DNA of 64,000 nucleotides from Trema orientale (Eukaryota; Streptophyta; Magnoliopsida; Rosales; Cannabaceae), in the NCBI GenBank assembly GCA_002914845.1, contig JXTC01000018.1:578995-642994 (forward strand), given 5' to 3'. A program made the position numbers and the translations under genes. The notes under the pieces are model-generated. The model saw only the letters and a list, made by a program, of their open reading frames with translations. It did not search any database and had not been told where the DNA came from. Every line of letters begins with the position of its first letter. Position 1 is the stretch's first letter. Of this stretch, positions 1 to 14,300 are shown in pieces.

Positions 1-169
1 CCTCATATTGTGATAAGAATAGAAAAAGAATAGAATATAAAAACAATAGAATATACTTTACTACCACAAATAAATTAATCAACATAGAAACTTGAAATAG
101 AAGACAGATTTTTACAGAAAAAGGGTATATAACTAACTAATGGGAAGTCTGATTACCAAAAAATCTGCA

Positions 170-1965
170 AGTACATACTTTATTTATCATTACTAATTTT
201 TATACGAAACAGAGTGTATTACTAAGAAAAAATAATAATAACACATACAAGTGGGGACGACCAGTCCACCAAATGGAAGAAGTTACTAAACAGCCTCCCA
301 ATCCCTTAACAAATCAGAAGACAAAAGACTTTTGATACGCCTTTTAATCACACTGCTACCCGATACTGGATTTCATCCCATATAGATTAAATACTGTCTT
401 CAAGATCTTCAAAAGTTCTCTTATTCCTTTCTAAGCATAATGCCTACAAAAATTTCAAGAACGGCATTATTCCATAAAAGCCTCCCTTTCTTATTTAGAT
501 CGCACTCATATATGCCACCTAATAAGTCGGCACATCTTCTAGGGAGCACCCATACAAATTCAAATTAATTCAATGCCTTCCTCCACAATTTTAATGAAAA
601 TTCACAATGGAGAAACAAACCAACCAGGAGAGATTGCTTGAAACAGCCTTCTCTTTTGTAAGACATTGTGACTGCTAAATTTACCTAGTGCCACTAACCA
701 GCCAAACATTTTGATCTTAGGAGGTACATGAACCTTCCAAATAAAATAAAATGGCTGAAATGGGCTAAAAGAAACTTAATCTGACAATTTGAAAAATATT
801 GATTTAAAGGAAAGCCCACCAGATGCGTCTAGTAACCACACCCTTCTATCTTTGGTATTGCGCAAATAATCACAATCCCCACCCTATCAAGAAGCTCCAG
901 TAGCTGAATCATCTCATTATCATTCAAGTTGAAGAAAAAGAAAATGAAAATTCCATGATGCATACCCTCCACTGTAAACTTCCTGACTCATCCGGAACTC
1001 CGAAACTGTTCCATTACGAAAAGACAAAACTTTGTACAGCACAGGAAATAATACTGATAAAGTTACAGCTCCAAATACGAACACCATCCCAAAATCTAAG
1101 TCTTCTCCCATTACCCAACTTAAACGGAACAAAATTGTAGTACTCATCATATGGTAAAAGAAATATACTTCCAAGGACTTCTAAAAGTCACTCTCCTAGC
1201 CATTACAGAATCACAATGATAAGAATTCATACCACCTTGCTATTGATAACTTTTTGCCATTATGAATCTTCCTCCAAAGGAAATCTCCATAGCCATTTAA
1301 ATAGTAACACCTTATTTTCCATGCCAAATTTCCAATTCCTAAACCTCCTTTCTACTGTGGTCAAGAACCACCCGCCATGCTACTAAATGATCAGCTCCTG
1401 TTCACTTACTGCCCTCCCACAGGAAGTCACGCATTAATTTTTCCAGCACACTAACAACATCACTAGGAAAACTGAATAAGGAAAAATGATAAATGGAATA
1501 GAGGGTAACACTGATTGAATAAGTGTTAAGCTGCCACCCCTTGATAAAAATGCTCTTCTCCAACCATCAAGTCTTTTAGCTACTTATACTCACCACTGGT
1601 TCCAAATATCTGTCCCCAACAACAGACTCTTACTCATATTAATACTCAGGCCTAAAATTGCTCAAAAGACCTCAAACAACTTCAACACATTCTGCAACCA
1701 ATGATCCTTCGCATAAAAGACATGTCATCTACAAATTGAAGTGTGAAGCTTCAACCTTATCTGTCCAAACCTCAAACCCTTTGAACAAATTACAAGCCAT
1801 AGCCTTTTCCATCAATATACTCATCCCATCTATAATCAAAGTAATGAAAAGAGACCAGTAGCTCCTTGCCTTATCCCCTAGATTCTTTAAACTTACATCT
1901 CAATCTTCCATTAACAAAAACCAAATAAGAGAACGAGGTAAATTGATTGGCTTGGTAACTTTTCA
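170..1965 (-). pseudogene. LINE (non-LTR retrotransposon) reverse-transcriptase relic inside a TRA1 intron
   Basis: On the minus strand, broken pieces of a plant L1-type ORF2 can be read in order. From right to left: a palm-like stretch ending FVDDM (1721-1735), then a GLSINMSKS-like motif (about 1624-1652), WRRAFLSRGGSLTLIQSVL (about 1500-1570), a DFLW.GS...HLVAWRVV block, and a zinc-binding-type RVT tail (VHPPKIK-like, about 690-735). The reading ends with RDWEAV and a stop at 286-288, followed by a short T/A-rich 3' tail. Many stops and frame changes show it is dead. It lies in the same orientation as the host gene. The 5' end, near 1965, is probably truncated. Boundaries are approximate. 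Confidence 0.7.
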
Positions 1966-2303
1966 AGCAACAAAACTTTTGAAAACATTTAACTGCATGT
2001 GACAATCACTCAGTTGGATGTCTACTTAATTGGCACCATGTAACTATCAATTTAAATAACAATGCAACAAAAATTTTAACCCAACATCCTGGCCACAGTC
2101 TTTAGCAATAATAGTAATGATAATTCTTTTTTTTTTAAGAAAAAAAAAGCCCTTTCTTTTCATAGGAAAAGACAGCATTTGCTGTTTTAGTGTTATCAAG
2201 AAATTTAAAATGTTGTCCTGGTGTTACATCATCCGATTTTTATGAGAGACAGGAAAAAAAAACTGCATCCATAGCAAACTAAAAACAACTAAAAATGACT
2301 TAC

Positions 2304-5300
2304 CCGCACTAAGTCCAGCTGCTGTTCATTTTGCAAACGAGATATTCTAGCAGGTGACTTCCAAACCAGTACTAATGTATCAAACACAACACGATTGTTT
2401 TGTAGCCACCACGGTATCAATTTAACCAAAGTTTTAACAAGTGCAAGTCCCCGAAAAAAAGAATCAGAAGTTGCTGCAGGGGGTGCACATGGGGGATTAG
2501 AACTATCAGGTGGAGGTGTGGTAAGATCATCCTCACCTACTAGAGAATTACGTGGAGTTGGCAACCCTGGCATCATCACTATATCAGATTTTGAAACAAA
2601 GTCTGGAAAGGCGATAGAAAGTATCTTTTGTGGTGACTTTGCAAGCTCATCTCTTAAAGGTTTCCCAGCATCTGATCGGATAATATACATAAATCTGAAG
2701 TCACAGCAGAAACTAAAATTAATATAAAGCAGAAGAATAAATCTCCAATCAACAAGGAAGAAGAAACATGAAGAACAAAAGTCTAAAAAACAAGAAAAAA
2801 AAATGGAGAATCTTAGAGGAAAAGTTAAAATCCACCTTCTGAAGTATCTCGGTTCATTTAGTCGAGCAAGAAAATAATCAACAGCAGGTGCTGCATAGCG
2901 ATTCAAAAACTTCGTAAGAGGAGGGCGATACGGACTGTTAATTTCACTGTATACTTGTCCGGGGAGCAGAGCTGCTTCCAATTCAATAGTTAAGGTGACA
3001 AGTTCATCAAGGAACTTTGATGCAGCCATGGGAAGCAAGTGGAAAAGCTCAATAATAGCTGCAAAGAAGAGAATACTCACATGGTATCATCTATAAATGG
3101 ACATGGAGTTAGGAAGATAAGAAACTACTACCATAAGTAGGAAAGATCCAGATAGATTACCTGCAGCAATTTTTGGTTCTTCACCAGCCTTCCACAACTT
3201 CTGACTCTCTGCAAGTTTCTCAGGCTCCAACCATTTCTTTAGGAGTTCTAGCAACTTGTTACCTAAGGCAACATTAAACGAATTGGACAGTAATTCAAGC
3301 AGATGAGCCAGACCTTGGAGAAGAGGCATGCTAAGTTTCTCGGCATGAGCCAAGTTGACCAATATAGGCCTGAGGCTTCTCAGCAAAAGTTCTCTAGGCA
3401 TCCTCTGCTGATTAATAACCTGAAAGGCAATGAAACATAAAGAGGAAGAAGAGAAATAAACTTCTGCAGTATTTCCACCAGAATTAACAACGGAAGCATT
3501 TCCAAGTAAAGTGATCCACAATATGGCTGGTTATCTCCACAAACCATCTGCGGTATTTCTACCAGCAAATGTACATGAGAGAACGTATTACTTGGTCAAA
3601 AACACGAACCACACTACTAAAAGCTAAAGAAAACTGATGGATAACATAACCATAGCTGATAATCCCTTCAGAAATATACATATACATATTATTTGTCATT
3701 ATCTAAGAACAAAGACAAATAAATAAAATAAGAGAAGCTTAACAACACCTGTCGCAGGCCCTCTTTCCCAACAGCAACAATTTCTGGTGTTCGACAGATC
3801 AAAGATTTAAAGAACATGGAAATGATCTTTGCATGCAACTCAGAATGATTTGGAGTCTTAAAATCTGCCCAGGCCATTGTTGTACAAAGGAGCTCAATAC
3901 AGACAGTTCTGAGCTTGGCTAATGATGCAGCCACCTTTGGGTTCATAAACTTCACAACCCATACTGTCTCATCAGCCTCAGCTATTTGCAATGCTTCTTG
4001 GAGAAAGTTAACTAATTCTTGGGTCAGCGAGAGAACAGGTGGTCTCAAGGCCAAGCAAAAATTCAAAGCCATAACCGTGCCAACCTATTTGCAAGAGAAA
4101 GTTAGTAAGCAATTTGTGACATTACATTGAAGACACTTACCAAATAGAATACCTGTTGATCAACAGTCCTAGACCGGAGAGGCCGAACTAATAGATGCTG
4201 CAAAAGGGGTTGAGACAGAAGCTCCAATAACTCAGATACCTCACTACCACTCCTACTTGCTAGAAGTGCCAAACATGACTGCACATTCTTTCTCACAATG
4301 ATAGATGCATTTGGATTAAATAGTTCAGAAGCAAGGAATTCAACTACTCCTTGAAAACTTTGCCTGCGTGGTTCACTATTTGCTTCATCAACATTGTTAA
4401 CTACGCAAAGAACCTGATTAAGCACTTGAGCTGTCTCCTCCTGCTCTTTCCTAGCACAGACAGGGAGTCTTTTAAGAACATATACCAGGCCACGGGTGAT
4501 TCTCACTTGGAAAAGGGATAAAGTCTCAACAGTGACCTTCCTAACTAAAGCACCAAGACCCATAACACCTCCAATTTGTGTTTGCCATGTAGTTCCATAG
4601 CAACAATGCAAAAAACGGAGCAAAAGTTGCTCGAAAATTGGTATGCGAACACTTGGAGGAGGTGAACATACAGGATTCGTTGATGGACTGGAGACTATCA
4701 TCGGAGTACCAGGGCCTCTTGACATCAGCACATCAGCATGTTTTGTGCGAGCAAGAAACAGAAGTGTTTCAGCAAACACATTTAGAGCGTTAAGAGCAGC
4801 TTTAGCATGGAGCCTATTTTTGTCTGCTAATACATCAACTAAAGCATCTAAAAATAATAGAGGGTCTAACTCTTTGAGGTTTGAAGAATTACTATTCTTT
4901 GTCCATGTACTAGCTTTGATGTTCGATGCAAGCATAGGACCTCCAACTGCAGTAGTCACAGCTGAAGTTGTCGTTGAGGAAGAATCAACATGAAAAATCA
5001 TTGCAAAATGGCGACATACATTGACAACAAAATCGTCATTGCGATCAAGCAAATCTGGTTCAGCACTGGCCGCAATAATGGTCACCAAGAGAATCTTGAA
5101 CACAGATTTTTCAGCAACAAGTTGGGTCTTTGTCTTTACACCTAAATCAGCCTGCAATTATGCATCGTAAGCATTTCACTGACACTGAAATCTAAAATTC
5201 AACTGTTTTACGTCCATAAAATTTGAAGTTCGAAAACCAAAGGAAATTAAAAATAGGCATTAAATTAATTGGAACAAGTTTGTATATCATTGTGAAAACT

Positions 5301-8300
5301 TGCCCATTAAAATAACTCATAAATGATTTTATTTTCTTCCCCAAGGAGGGGAAAAGGGGTTGTAGTTATAGCATTTGTTATTATTGTTAGAGAAATGACC
5401 TCCCTAGTAGACACGCCAAATTGCGAAAGTGATAAATAAAGCGAAATAAGAAGACACAGTTTACGTGGTTCACCAATTTGACTACGTCTACGGGACTACT
5501 GCAGATCTTTCACTATAGGGAGAAATATTTATAACACTCACAACTCACAACCCTGACCCCAATTACTCTCAAGAATTTTTTTCATAAAAGTTCTCTCAAG
5601 AACTTCTTAGTTAAAGTTCTTTCTTTATCTCTCTATATTGAGATTTTTTTCTCTTTTGTTTGGGATGTAAAATGGAGTTGTGAAGGGATCTAGTTTGTCA
5701 AAGAATGTGGGCAGTCAAATTGTCAAAAAATGTGGACAATTAAAAATAGTGACCAGCCACATTTTTTGACAATGAAAAGAACATATGTTTTTTGTTCTTA
5801 CCATCCAAGCTCATTTTTGTTAACAATGGACAGCCATTGTAGGCTACCAACCATGTGACGGGGAAAGGTTTTAGCCTATAAATAGACTCCTTTATAACTC
5901 CATTTTTGTTGACAATGGGCGCCAGGTTCAGTATTGTTCATACGTACAGCACTATTCATGTATATAGTACTGTTCATTTATACAAAAAAGAAAAAGTGAG
6001 AAGCGATGACTGGAGAAGATAGATCGGGACCGGGTATAAGTAAATTCGACGGTTCAGATTTCTCATTCTAGAGATTGCAGATTAGAGGTTATCTGCATTG
6101 CAAGAAATTGCATGGTTGGGATGCAAAATGGAGTTGTGAAGGGGTCTATTTGTAGGCTAAAACCCTTCCCCTTCACATGGTTGATAGCCTACAATGGCTG
6201 CCCATTATCAACAAAAAAGAACTTTGATGGTAGAAGCAAAAAATACATATTATATTTCATTTTCAAAAAATGTGGCTGGTCATTATTTTTCACTGTCCAC
6301 ATTTTTTGACAATTTGGCTGCTCACATTCTTTGACAATTATTAGTTTATTACCAGGAATGGTGATATGCCAATGAACTAGTGAAGCAAATAAAAAATAGA
6401 ATAGGCCATTAGCCCAGTTCAGAGGACAAAATACATTATTACTGTCATGATGTCGAAGTAGTAAGCTAAGGTTTCTTTTTTCTATTTGAATTAGATAACA
6501 TTTTATTGAGGGGAAAAAATAAATAAGATCGCACGAGAATGAGATATCATATATATACACAGAATTTACAAGCATATTCTAACTTAAGTGAATCATGAAG
6601 AAATCAGAAAGTAAGCTGGCTTTTGTCTTTGCACAATACTGAGGATAGATCCTATGGGCAATATGATGCAACAGTCAACCAAAAATAAATAACAGAAATT
6701 TATGTTGAAAAGAGAAACAAAACAACAGTTACATCAGCATCCGGAGTTCTAGCAAACTTCTAGATTTTTGACACTTTTACAGAACTTATTTGTTTGTTCC
6801 TTCACTATGCTGGACTGTAATGGAAATATCATCTGTTCTTGTAAGAATAACTGAATTAGAAATATCATGGTAACAACAAAGGTGAAAACCAATAATGATA
6901 AACAATACAGTAAAGTAATTATTTCAAGCAGCAGATTTCTTCAGCTCTAGCTCCATTATTCCAAAAGATTAACTAATGAGTAAATGCAATTAAAAATTTT
7001 CAGAAAACACATAACAAAAAGAAAATTTATGGGAGATGATAAATTTAATATCAAACTAACCTTTATGTCCAATGTCTCAGACCTATGGCAAGATGAGTCA
7101 GCTGTAGAAACTAACAATTTTGATAACTGGTTTGCTGTGTATCCCTCATCTTTTACTTTTTCTGGAAAATTAAGCTGAGACAATAAGCACACACGAAGGA
7201 ACTTTAGAGCCTGCTTTCGATGGAAAGCATCAAGTCCACTATGTTTGTTCATAGCTGCTACAGCAAGGTTAATACATCGATCCAGTGGAACCAGAAAGGG
7301 AATTGAAGGCTTAAATGTGAGGATCAAACGTAGCCCTTGCTCTGGATTCTCCTTGCACTCAAGAGCAAGGGGCTCTTTAAAAAAACGTCTATTATGACCG
7401 CCTAATTTTCCAAGAAGTTGCAACGCTTTCGCACCCCAAGGATAGGGTGCGGGTCTCAAGTGTGACCACAGGGCTAAAATCACCTCAGACATAACACTGG
7501 CCATACTGGGTTCCAGGAACTCAGGATTCAGACTATCAACCCAAAACTCAAGCGTTCTTAAACTTAAGCTCACAAGGTCATCACTTCCCTTAAGACCCAA
7601 AACAAGAGGCTTCATAAGATGGGATAGGTGAGGTAACAATGTGCTTAAACGCGCAGGCAAGGTTAAACACAACTCCAGCAACAGATCCCTCATGTCTTCC
7701 CCTGTTGGACCCTCAAGCATAGTCAAGAGCATATTAAGACAAGGTTGCAACTTAGGTATCAAGTCCCGCATTAGAAGTTCAAATTTGCATCGAGCAAATG
7801 CTCGAAACATGAATCCAAGAAGCTGAATATAATCCAGAGGCCTTTCAACTTCAGTAGCATTTTTCATGCAAACTTCCATTATTACAGGTACGTGAGCCTG
7901 CAATATGCATTCAAGATCTGGAGATGCTTTGGAAACTGCACCAAATATAAACTGAAAAAGATGCAAAACAAGTTTTCCCGCTGGAGAATTTGGATGCTTC
8001 AAAACATCAAGTTTACTGTTTACAAGAAAATTAACCAAAACATCTACAAATGGCCAGTACTTTTCAGGAGCTCCCAAAAGAGTACAAAATATGTGAACCA
8101 GTCGAGTGTTAAATATCATGCAGTCAAACAGCTCAGGCATACACAACGAGAGCATGTCCATCAAATCTCGGGGTTCCATAATAGCCAGAGTATCGGAAAA
8201 GAAAGTAAGCACCTCCTTCTCCTCATCTTGCTCCTTGAAGAGAGCCAAGCAATGCACGCCACTCTTTAAGACTCCAAAGGTTTTCAAGACCTTGTCAGTG

Positions 8301-11300
8301 TCAAAATTATATCAAGTTAATCATCCCCTAAAACCAATTTTAGAATTCAGAGTCTTTTGTATAGTACCTCATCTTCTCTCATCCCTTTGAATGATTGAGG
8401 TGGTTGTATATTAGAAGGAGAAACAAGCATTGGTGGGTGTGTTCCCTGCGTGGAAGGAGAACCTTAAATCATCAGCAACAGCACATAAGATATCAAATGT
8501 TGAGCCCAATTATGGGAAGTATCAACAAAAGTGACAATACCTGTCTCCGGGTAAAATGTACATGAGTGATGCTCCATATGAGAGTCTTCATTCCTGACAA
8601 GACACACATTGATTTGTCAAACAAAGCCAAACAAGCAAATAAATCAAAGGATGCTTCTCTCATAAAGAAACTTGTCTGAAAATCAGGAACTTACAAATTA
8701 TAGAATCCCAAAAGAAATCAACAATAAAAAAGCATAAAAACATAAGAAAAAAGGATGTTGAGGTTCAATTACCCATGGCTAATGTCTTAATGAGATGCTT
8801 ACAATCATTTACTTCCTTAGAGTGTTCCACAGGGACCCGCAAATTTAAAACTGCCTGCAACTATTTTTATTTCAGATTCACCACATTTGATACAGCAACC
8901 AAGCAAATAGAAAAGCAGGAAAAATCCTGGAACCATGTCACTGAATTTCCAACCATAAAGCAACACCACCATAACACGTCTTCATTTTCATCCCAACAAA
9001 AAATAAGACTGACTTTGAGGCACATCAAACACATGTTATCTTTTAACGTTAAGCCACAAACCCCCTAAAACCTCTGGATATATTAAAACTTCCTTACTGT
9101 GCATTAAATTCCTATGTAAGCAACGGGATTCCTGCTTCCATGATCAACTTAATTGAGCACATATTTAAAACCCAAATATCCAAAAGAAAACCAAAAATTT
9201 CAAGCCAATCCAAAAGCATTATATGGATTTTGACAACAGTAGACCTACAAGTAACCAGATACTAAGAAATCCGAAATCCCAAAGCAACTCCCATTAAACA
9301 GTATAAACCTAGAGCAATAAAATTAAGAGGAAAGATGTGAGTCGTTGATATTCTCCTTATGAAAAAAAGGGTGATTGACATTCTTCTCACTCAAACCTAA
9401 CGCAATAAAATTAAGAGCAAAGACGTGAGTCGTTGATATTCTTCTTCTTATAAAAAGAAGTAATTGACATTCTTCTCACTTAAGGATATATAATGACAAT
9501 ATGGAGATGTGGTTAGAACTCAGGCAACTTGGAACCAAGGACAAACTATGGACACGCTGAATGATTCAAATAAAATTTGTCCAAACCACCTGCACAGGAA
9601 GTTCAAGCTTTGCCCTTAAAGTAGTACGATCCTTTCCCTCCTCACCCTCCTCCAACAGCTATAAAAAAAAATAAAGTAGATCAAATCAAATAAATATAAA
9701 AAAAAAAAAAAAAACCACCATAAAACACAAAACAAAATTATTACGTATAAACCAAGATTGAACTGTATTCTGATAAGATAGGTTCAGAGAGGGTAAATTT
9801 TCACATAACAATAATACTCAATGGTATTGAGTCTTGCCAGCCCATTTTCTTAAAATAATTGAAGTAAATGATCTGAACAGACTTTTGATTAACAAATTGA
9901 ACATTTCACACGATATATCAAGCATAAAGATTGTAGAATCTCTTCAATGAAGGGCTTAAATCACGTATAGGCAAGATTGTATGGACTAGTTAACTTGGCC
10001 AAAATTTCAAGAGGCTCTCTAGATTTAATTGAGAATTAATCAAACCTGAGGAATCATTAGCTTTAAAGTACTAAATTTCCCCATAAAAGCATCCAGAATA
10101 CGCCCCTGCAAGAATATAAAACAGATACATATTATTATCAAAATTGGAAAGGGAAGTTGAGATTTCTGGGAGAGATGGTAACTACCAGTAGAATCCGTGC
10201 TTCATCCATAGATTGTTGGTCAACACCTTTATCACAAATTGGTTGCACCTATACTCCACAAAAACCATTACTTAAAACAGGCTACCACAATCATGCAACA
10301 AATATCAATTTTCTGAATTACATTAGCCAAGTCAGGAGTGGTATATATTGAAATCGGATTGTTAGCATCAAATGTAACTGACACGTCTTAGCCATCTCTA
10401 TTAGGATGAGTTCTAACACCTTCTTAACAACAACAACAAGAGTAATATAATATCAATAATAAACAGTGAACAAACATAATGAGGCCTGCAAAAACTCTGT
10501 AAGAAAAAGGGTTAGCATATTCACCAGATTCAACATCAACCGAGCACAAGTAGTATGAATGCTGAGAGACAATGAAGCATCATGCATGTTACTTGAAAAC
10601 AAGTATATAATCCGCGAGAACTGCAATAAAAGTGAAAATTTTGTCAGTAGATAGAACATAAAGTGGGATGTCAAGATAATGCTAATGTGAACCAGAAAAA
10701 AAGCTACTTATTTTTTGCATGGAATCAAATTATAAATAGTACTTCCAAAAACGTCTGGTGGCTACAGGTTTAAGTACTGAGGCTTAAAAGTTAAAGCTTG
10801 ATCAAACTGGCAGACAGATTAGTGTTAGTACCACACTATGTCAACAGAAACATGCAATTTTTAGCATCTAAAGACTACCAAGAACAGATTATTGTTGGTA
10901 CCACACAATCCACAAGTCTCAAACACAATTGAAAATTTAACTAATAGGAACTGTCTTAAATGTGGATCGCTTACAGAATATACGTTTCCTACATTGTTCG
11001 ATAAACTGAAAGTTCTAATACTGAGCCAGAATGTAAATCCCCTCAGTGTTTGATGCAAAGTTGGCCCTAATAAGATGTTGCTATTTGCAAAACCAACATC
11101 TTACACTACAAACAACATGAAACAGTAGCAAGTCCTCTGTGGAAAAACAGATTTGATTCAATTCAACATCACTCAGTGGGTTGAAATAAATACCTAAATC
11201 AGTAATTAAAGTAAAACAGAATAAACCTTGTCCGCGAGGAGATCAAGGTAGAATTATGGTTTTCTATAAACATCATGTAGAGTACCTGTGACAAGGAAAG

Positions 11301-14300
11301 ATTCCCACGAACACGATGAACAATCTCTGCTAGTGGCCACGTTGTCTCAAAGCAGTCTTTCCTCATTCTAACTAAAACTCTGAAGAGATTAAAAGAGGAA
11401 GGATTGAGGAACTGACCATTCATGCAGGTGCTAACTATAACATCTAATAAACTAGATATATTTTCAAAAGGGCAGATAAAGGAAAACTGCAGAACAGAAA
11501 TTAAAACGTCAGAGATTTAATGTCAGGATAATTCAATTCCAGACGTTCAGCAGATATCAAAAACATTAACCAAAAAAAAAAGAGGCAGCTGTCCAAAATC
11601 GGAACAGATACCAGGGCAAAGATTACATTGCAGCACCAAAAGAACTAAATTTAAACCATGGTAGTTTGGCACTCTGCTCTGGAGTGTCATATAAAAGCAT
11701 AGGACAAGATGCAGAGATAAGAAAACAGCACAGTGAGAACCATAAAGTTGTCAAACTCCATTCCATCTTCTCCCTTCCCTTTTCTCTATGTTGAGTATCA
11801 ACTAACAAGTACCATCAAACTTTCGCACCAACAAAAAAAAAAAAAAAAAGAAACCCATTTTATTGAATTGGTAAGCACCAGATTTTAGGTAATCTATTTA
11901 TCACTACACAGCTCTCAAGGTTTTGATTTAGAAAAAGAAAAGCCCCATATCAGACATTAATTTATTTGTGCCTCCAACTACAAATGCATTATCAAGTAGA
12001 ATATCAAGATAGAGGCAAAGATTCCCATAAGATCAAACAACAGGTCAATGCACATTGTATGACTAATTCTTTTAATTTTCTCTTTTCCCTGGCAGCCAAA
12101 TATATGTTTGTCTCTATCACACAATGCCTTCCACCATGAAAAGATTAGAGAGTTCTCAATGCATTTAGGACTAATCAAATCAACATAAAAACTTCCTATC
12201 ATGTTTTTGGACAGTTCGTGGTGACATGTAGTATAGTCTCAATCTTACCTCTCTTCCAATAGTTTGTCAATCAAAGGAAATAAACCCCTCTTGCAATCGG
12301 TTTCAAGAACAAGTTTTACTGATACTAACAATTCCTGCATCCAACAAATTAAAGTAACTCATTTTTCAACGTACAAGGGGAAAAAAGATCAAGTACAATT
12401 AAAAGGAGAATTTTCACCTTTCTAATGGCGACCGATTCCGGACATGTAACTACCAGATTAACAATGCTGTTACATATGCTTACTTCATAAGGCTTTACAT
12501 AATCAGCGAATCTCTTTAACAAGTACGTCAATAAAGAAATCGTCTGGAGTAACAAAGAAACAGAATTAGTAAACACTTAAATGGATTCAATTCGATGGCA
12601 GGTATATAAAGTTTAATTTCCTTAAGATAGAAGTTTGATTTCTAACACAGCAACCTCCCCACCCATAATTGGTGCACTAAGCAGGAGAACCAACTCTTAC
12701 CAATATATTTCTAGTTATTTCAACGCTACTGAAATATCAAAACCTCCTCTTTGGCCAGAAGAAGAAGCTGAAAAGAACATAAACTACCAACACAACAGTT
12801 TCACCAGTTATTTAAACCTTAAATCAACTATCCCGTACCTTAACTTGTGCAACTTTCAGATCATTGAAATGAGTCTTCAGATGGGGAGGAACATTTTCAG
12901 GACCAGGAATAGATATAGCAGCAACCATTAATGGCACCAAGTTGCGAATACTGGTCTCTACCAGCCTATTACGCAACTGAGCAAGAAACAGTAGCACAAG
13001 ACGAATCTCCGAAATTATTTTCAGAGAACGACTACTTGGGTTAAACTTCCCGGACCCAGCATACCCACTACTCAACGACGGCTCTGAGGAAGAAGCAATC
13101 TCCATAGGCATAACATCTTCCCCAACCGCAGCCCCATCCTCAAAAAAATGGCTGACAGTCGATTTAAAGTTCTGGAAAATACTGCAAACGAAGTCTAGGA
13201 ATGTTTGAGCTTCATCTTCCCAAGTGGGTTTGAAGCTCCTGATGAGGTCAACGATTATACGCAGAGATATCAGGGCGTTTTCTTCATTGTCAGTGGTGAG
13301 TACCAGGAGAGCAATATTCAAGAGTTTCGGCACAAAAGGTCGAACAACTTCACTGTGTGGAAGACGATTGAGGATCTCCACCACAATGTTTCGAAGCTTA
13401 TGCTCTGGATTATCAGCCCACTGCGGCTTCGTAATTTGCCCAAGAATCACTGAGAATGGCCCAAAATAACACTTCATAAAATTCAAGTACTCGGGAGTAT
13501 GAACAATCTCGAGACTGTCCCGAACCTCCATTGCCATCTTCAACCTCGTCTGAATAGCTGTTCAAACAAGAAGAAGAAGACAGAAAACAGTACATCAAAT
13601 CCTCCATTACTAAATTCTGGTAAGGTTTACATGCAAGTTTTGGGATATTGTCTAAACACAGCATTAACATTGCTATATATCTAATATAAAGTCCGTGCTT
13701 TTGGTGAAGAACAAGAGAGAATACGTCTAAATACAGCTTTAATATTGCTACATCTAATATAAGGTTAGTTCTTCATCGTATAAAGTTAGTGCTTTTGATG
13801 AAGAACAAGAGAAACTATATCTAAATATATAGCATTAAGATTGCTATATCTAAATATAAAGTGAGTGCTTTTGGCGAAGAACAAGAGGGGGGAAAAAAAA
13901 AAAGGAGTCTAAATATAGCATTAATATCGCTGTATATTATATAAAGTCGGTGCTTTTGCAAAAGAATCACGATTGGTTCTGTTCCATTTACCAAGAAAAG
14001 ATGATGGCCATGTTTAAGACCAATTTGATTGAACTGGGTCTTGCTAGTGGGCACATGGAACTTGCAACGAGGATGTTTTGATCCATCTGAGAAGGTATTG
14101 ACCTGTACTAGTGCTATAGTTTGGGTTAGGATTTGTTCACGGTCTCTGCTATGAACATTAGCATCCTCGAAACCGTTTGAGGACCTAATCGCGTTGGCAT
14201 TGGTGAGTTGTCTTCAAATTCTTGTTGATGTTGATTTGGATGGGAAGTTGAAAGTGTAAGAATTTTTTCTTTTTTCTTTTAAGAAACTGTGCAAAAACCA

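Noticed and set aside
2395..2727. 110-codon plus-strand open frame
   Set aside because: Antisense shadow of the TRA1 exon 2304-2694.
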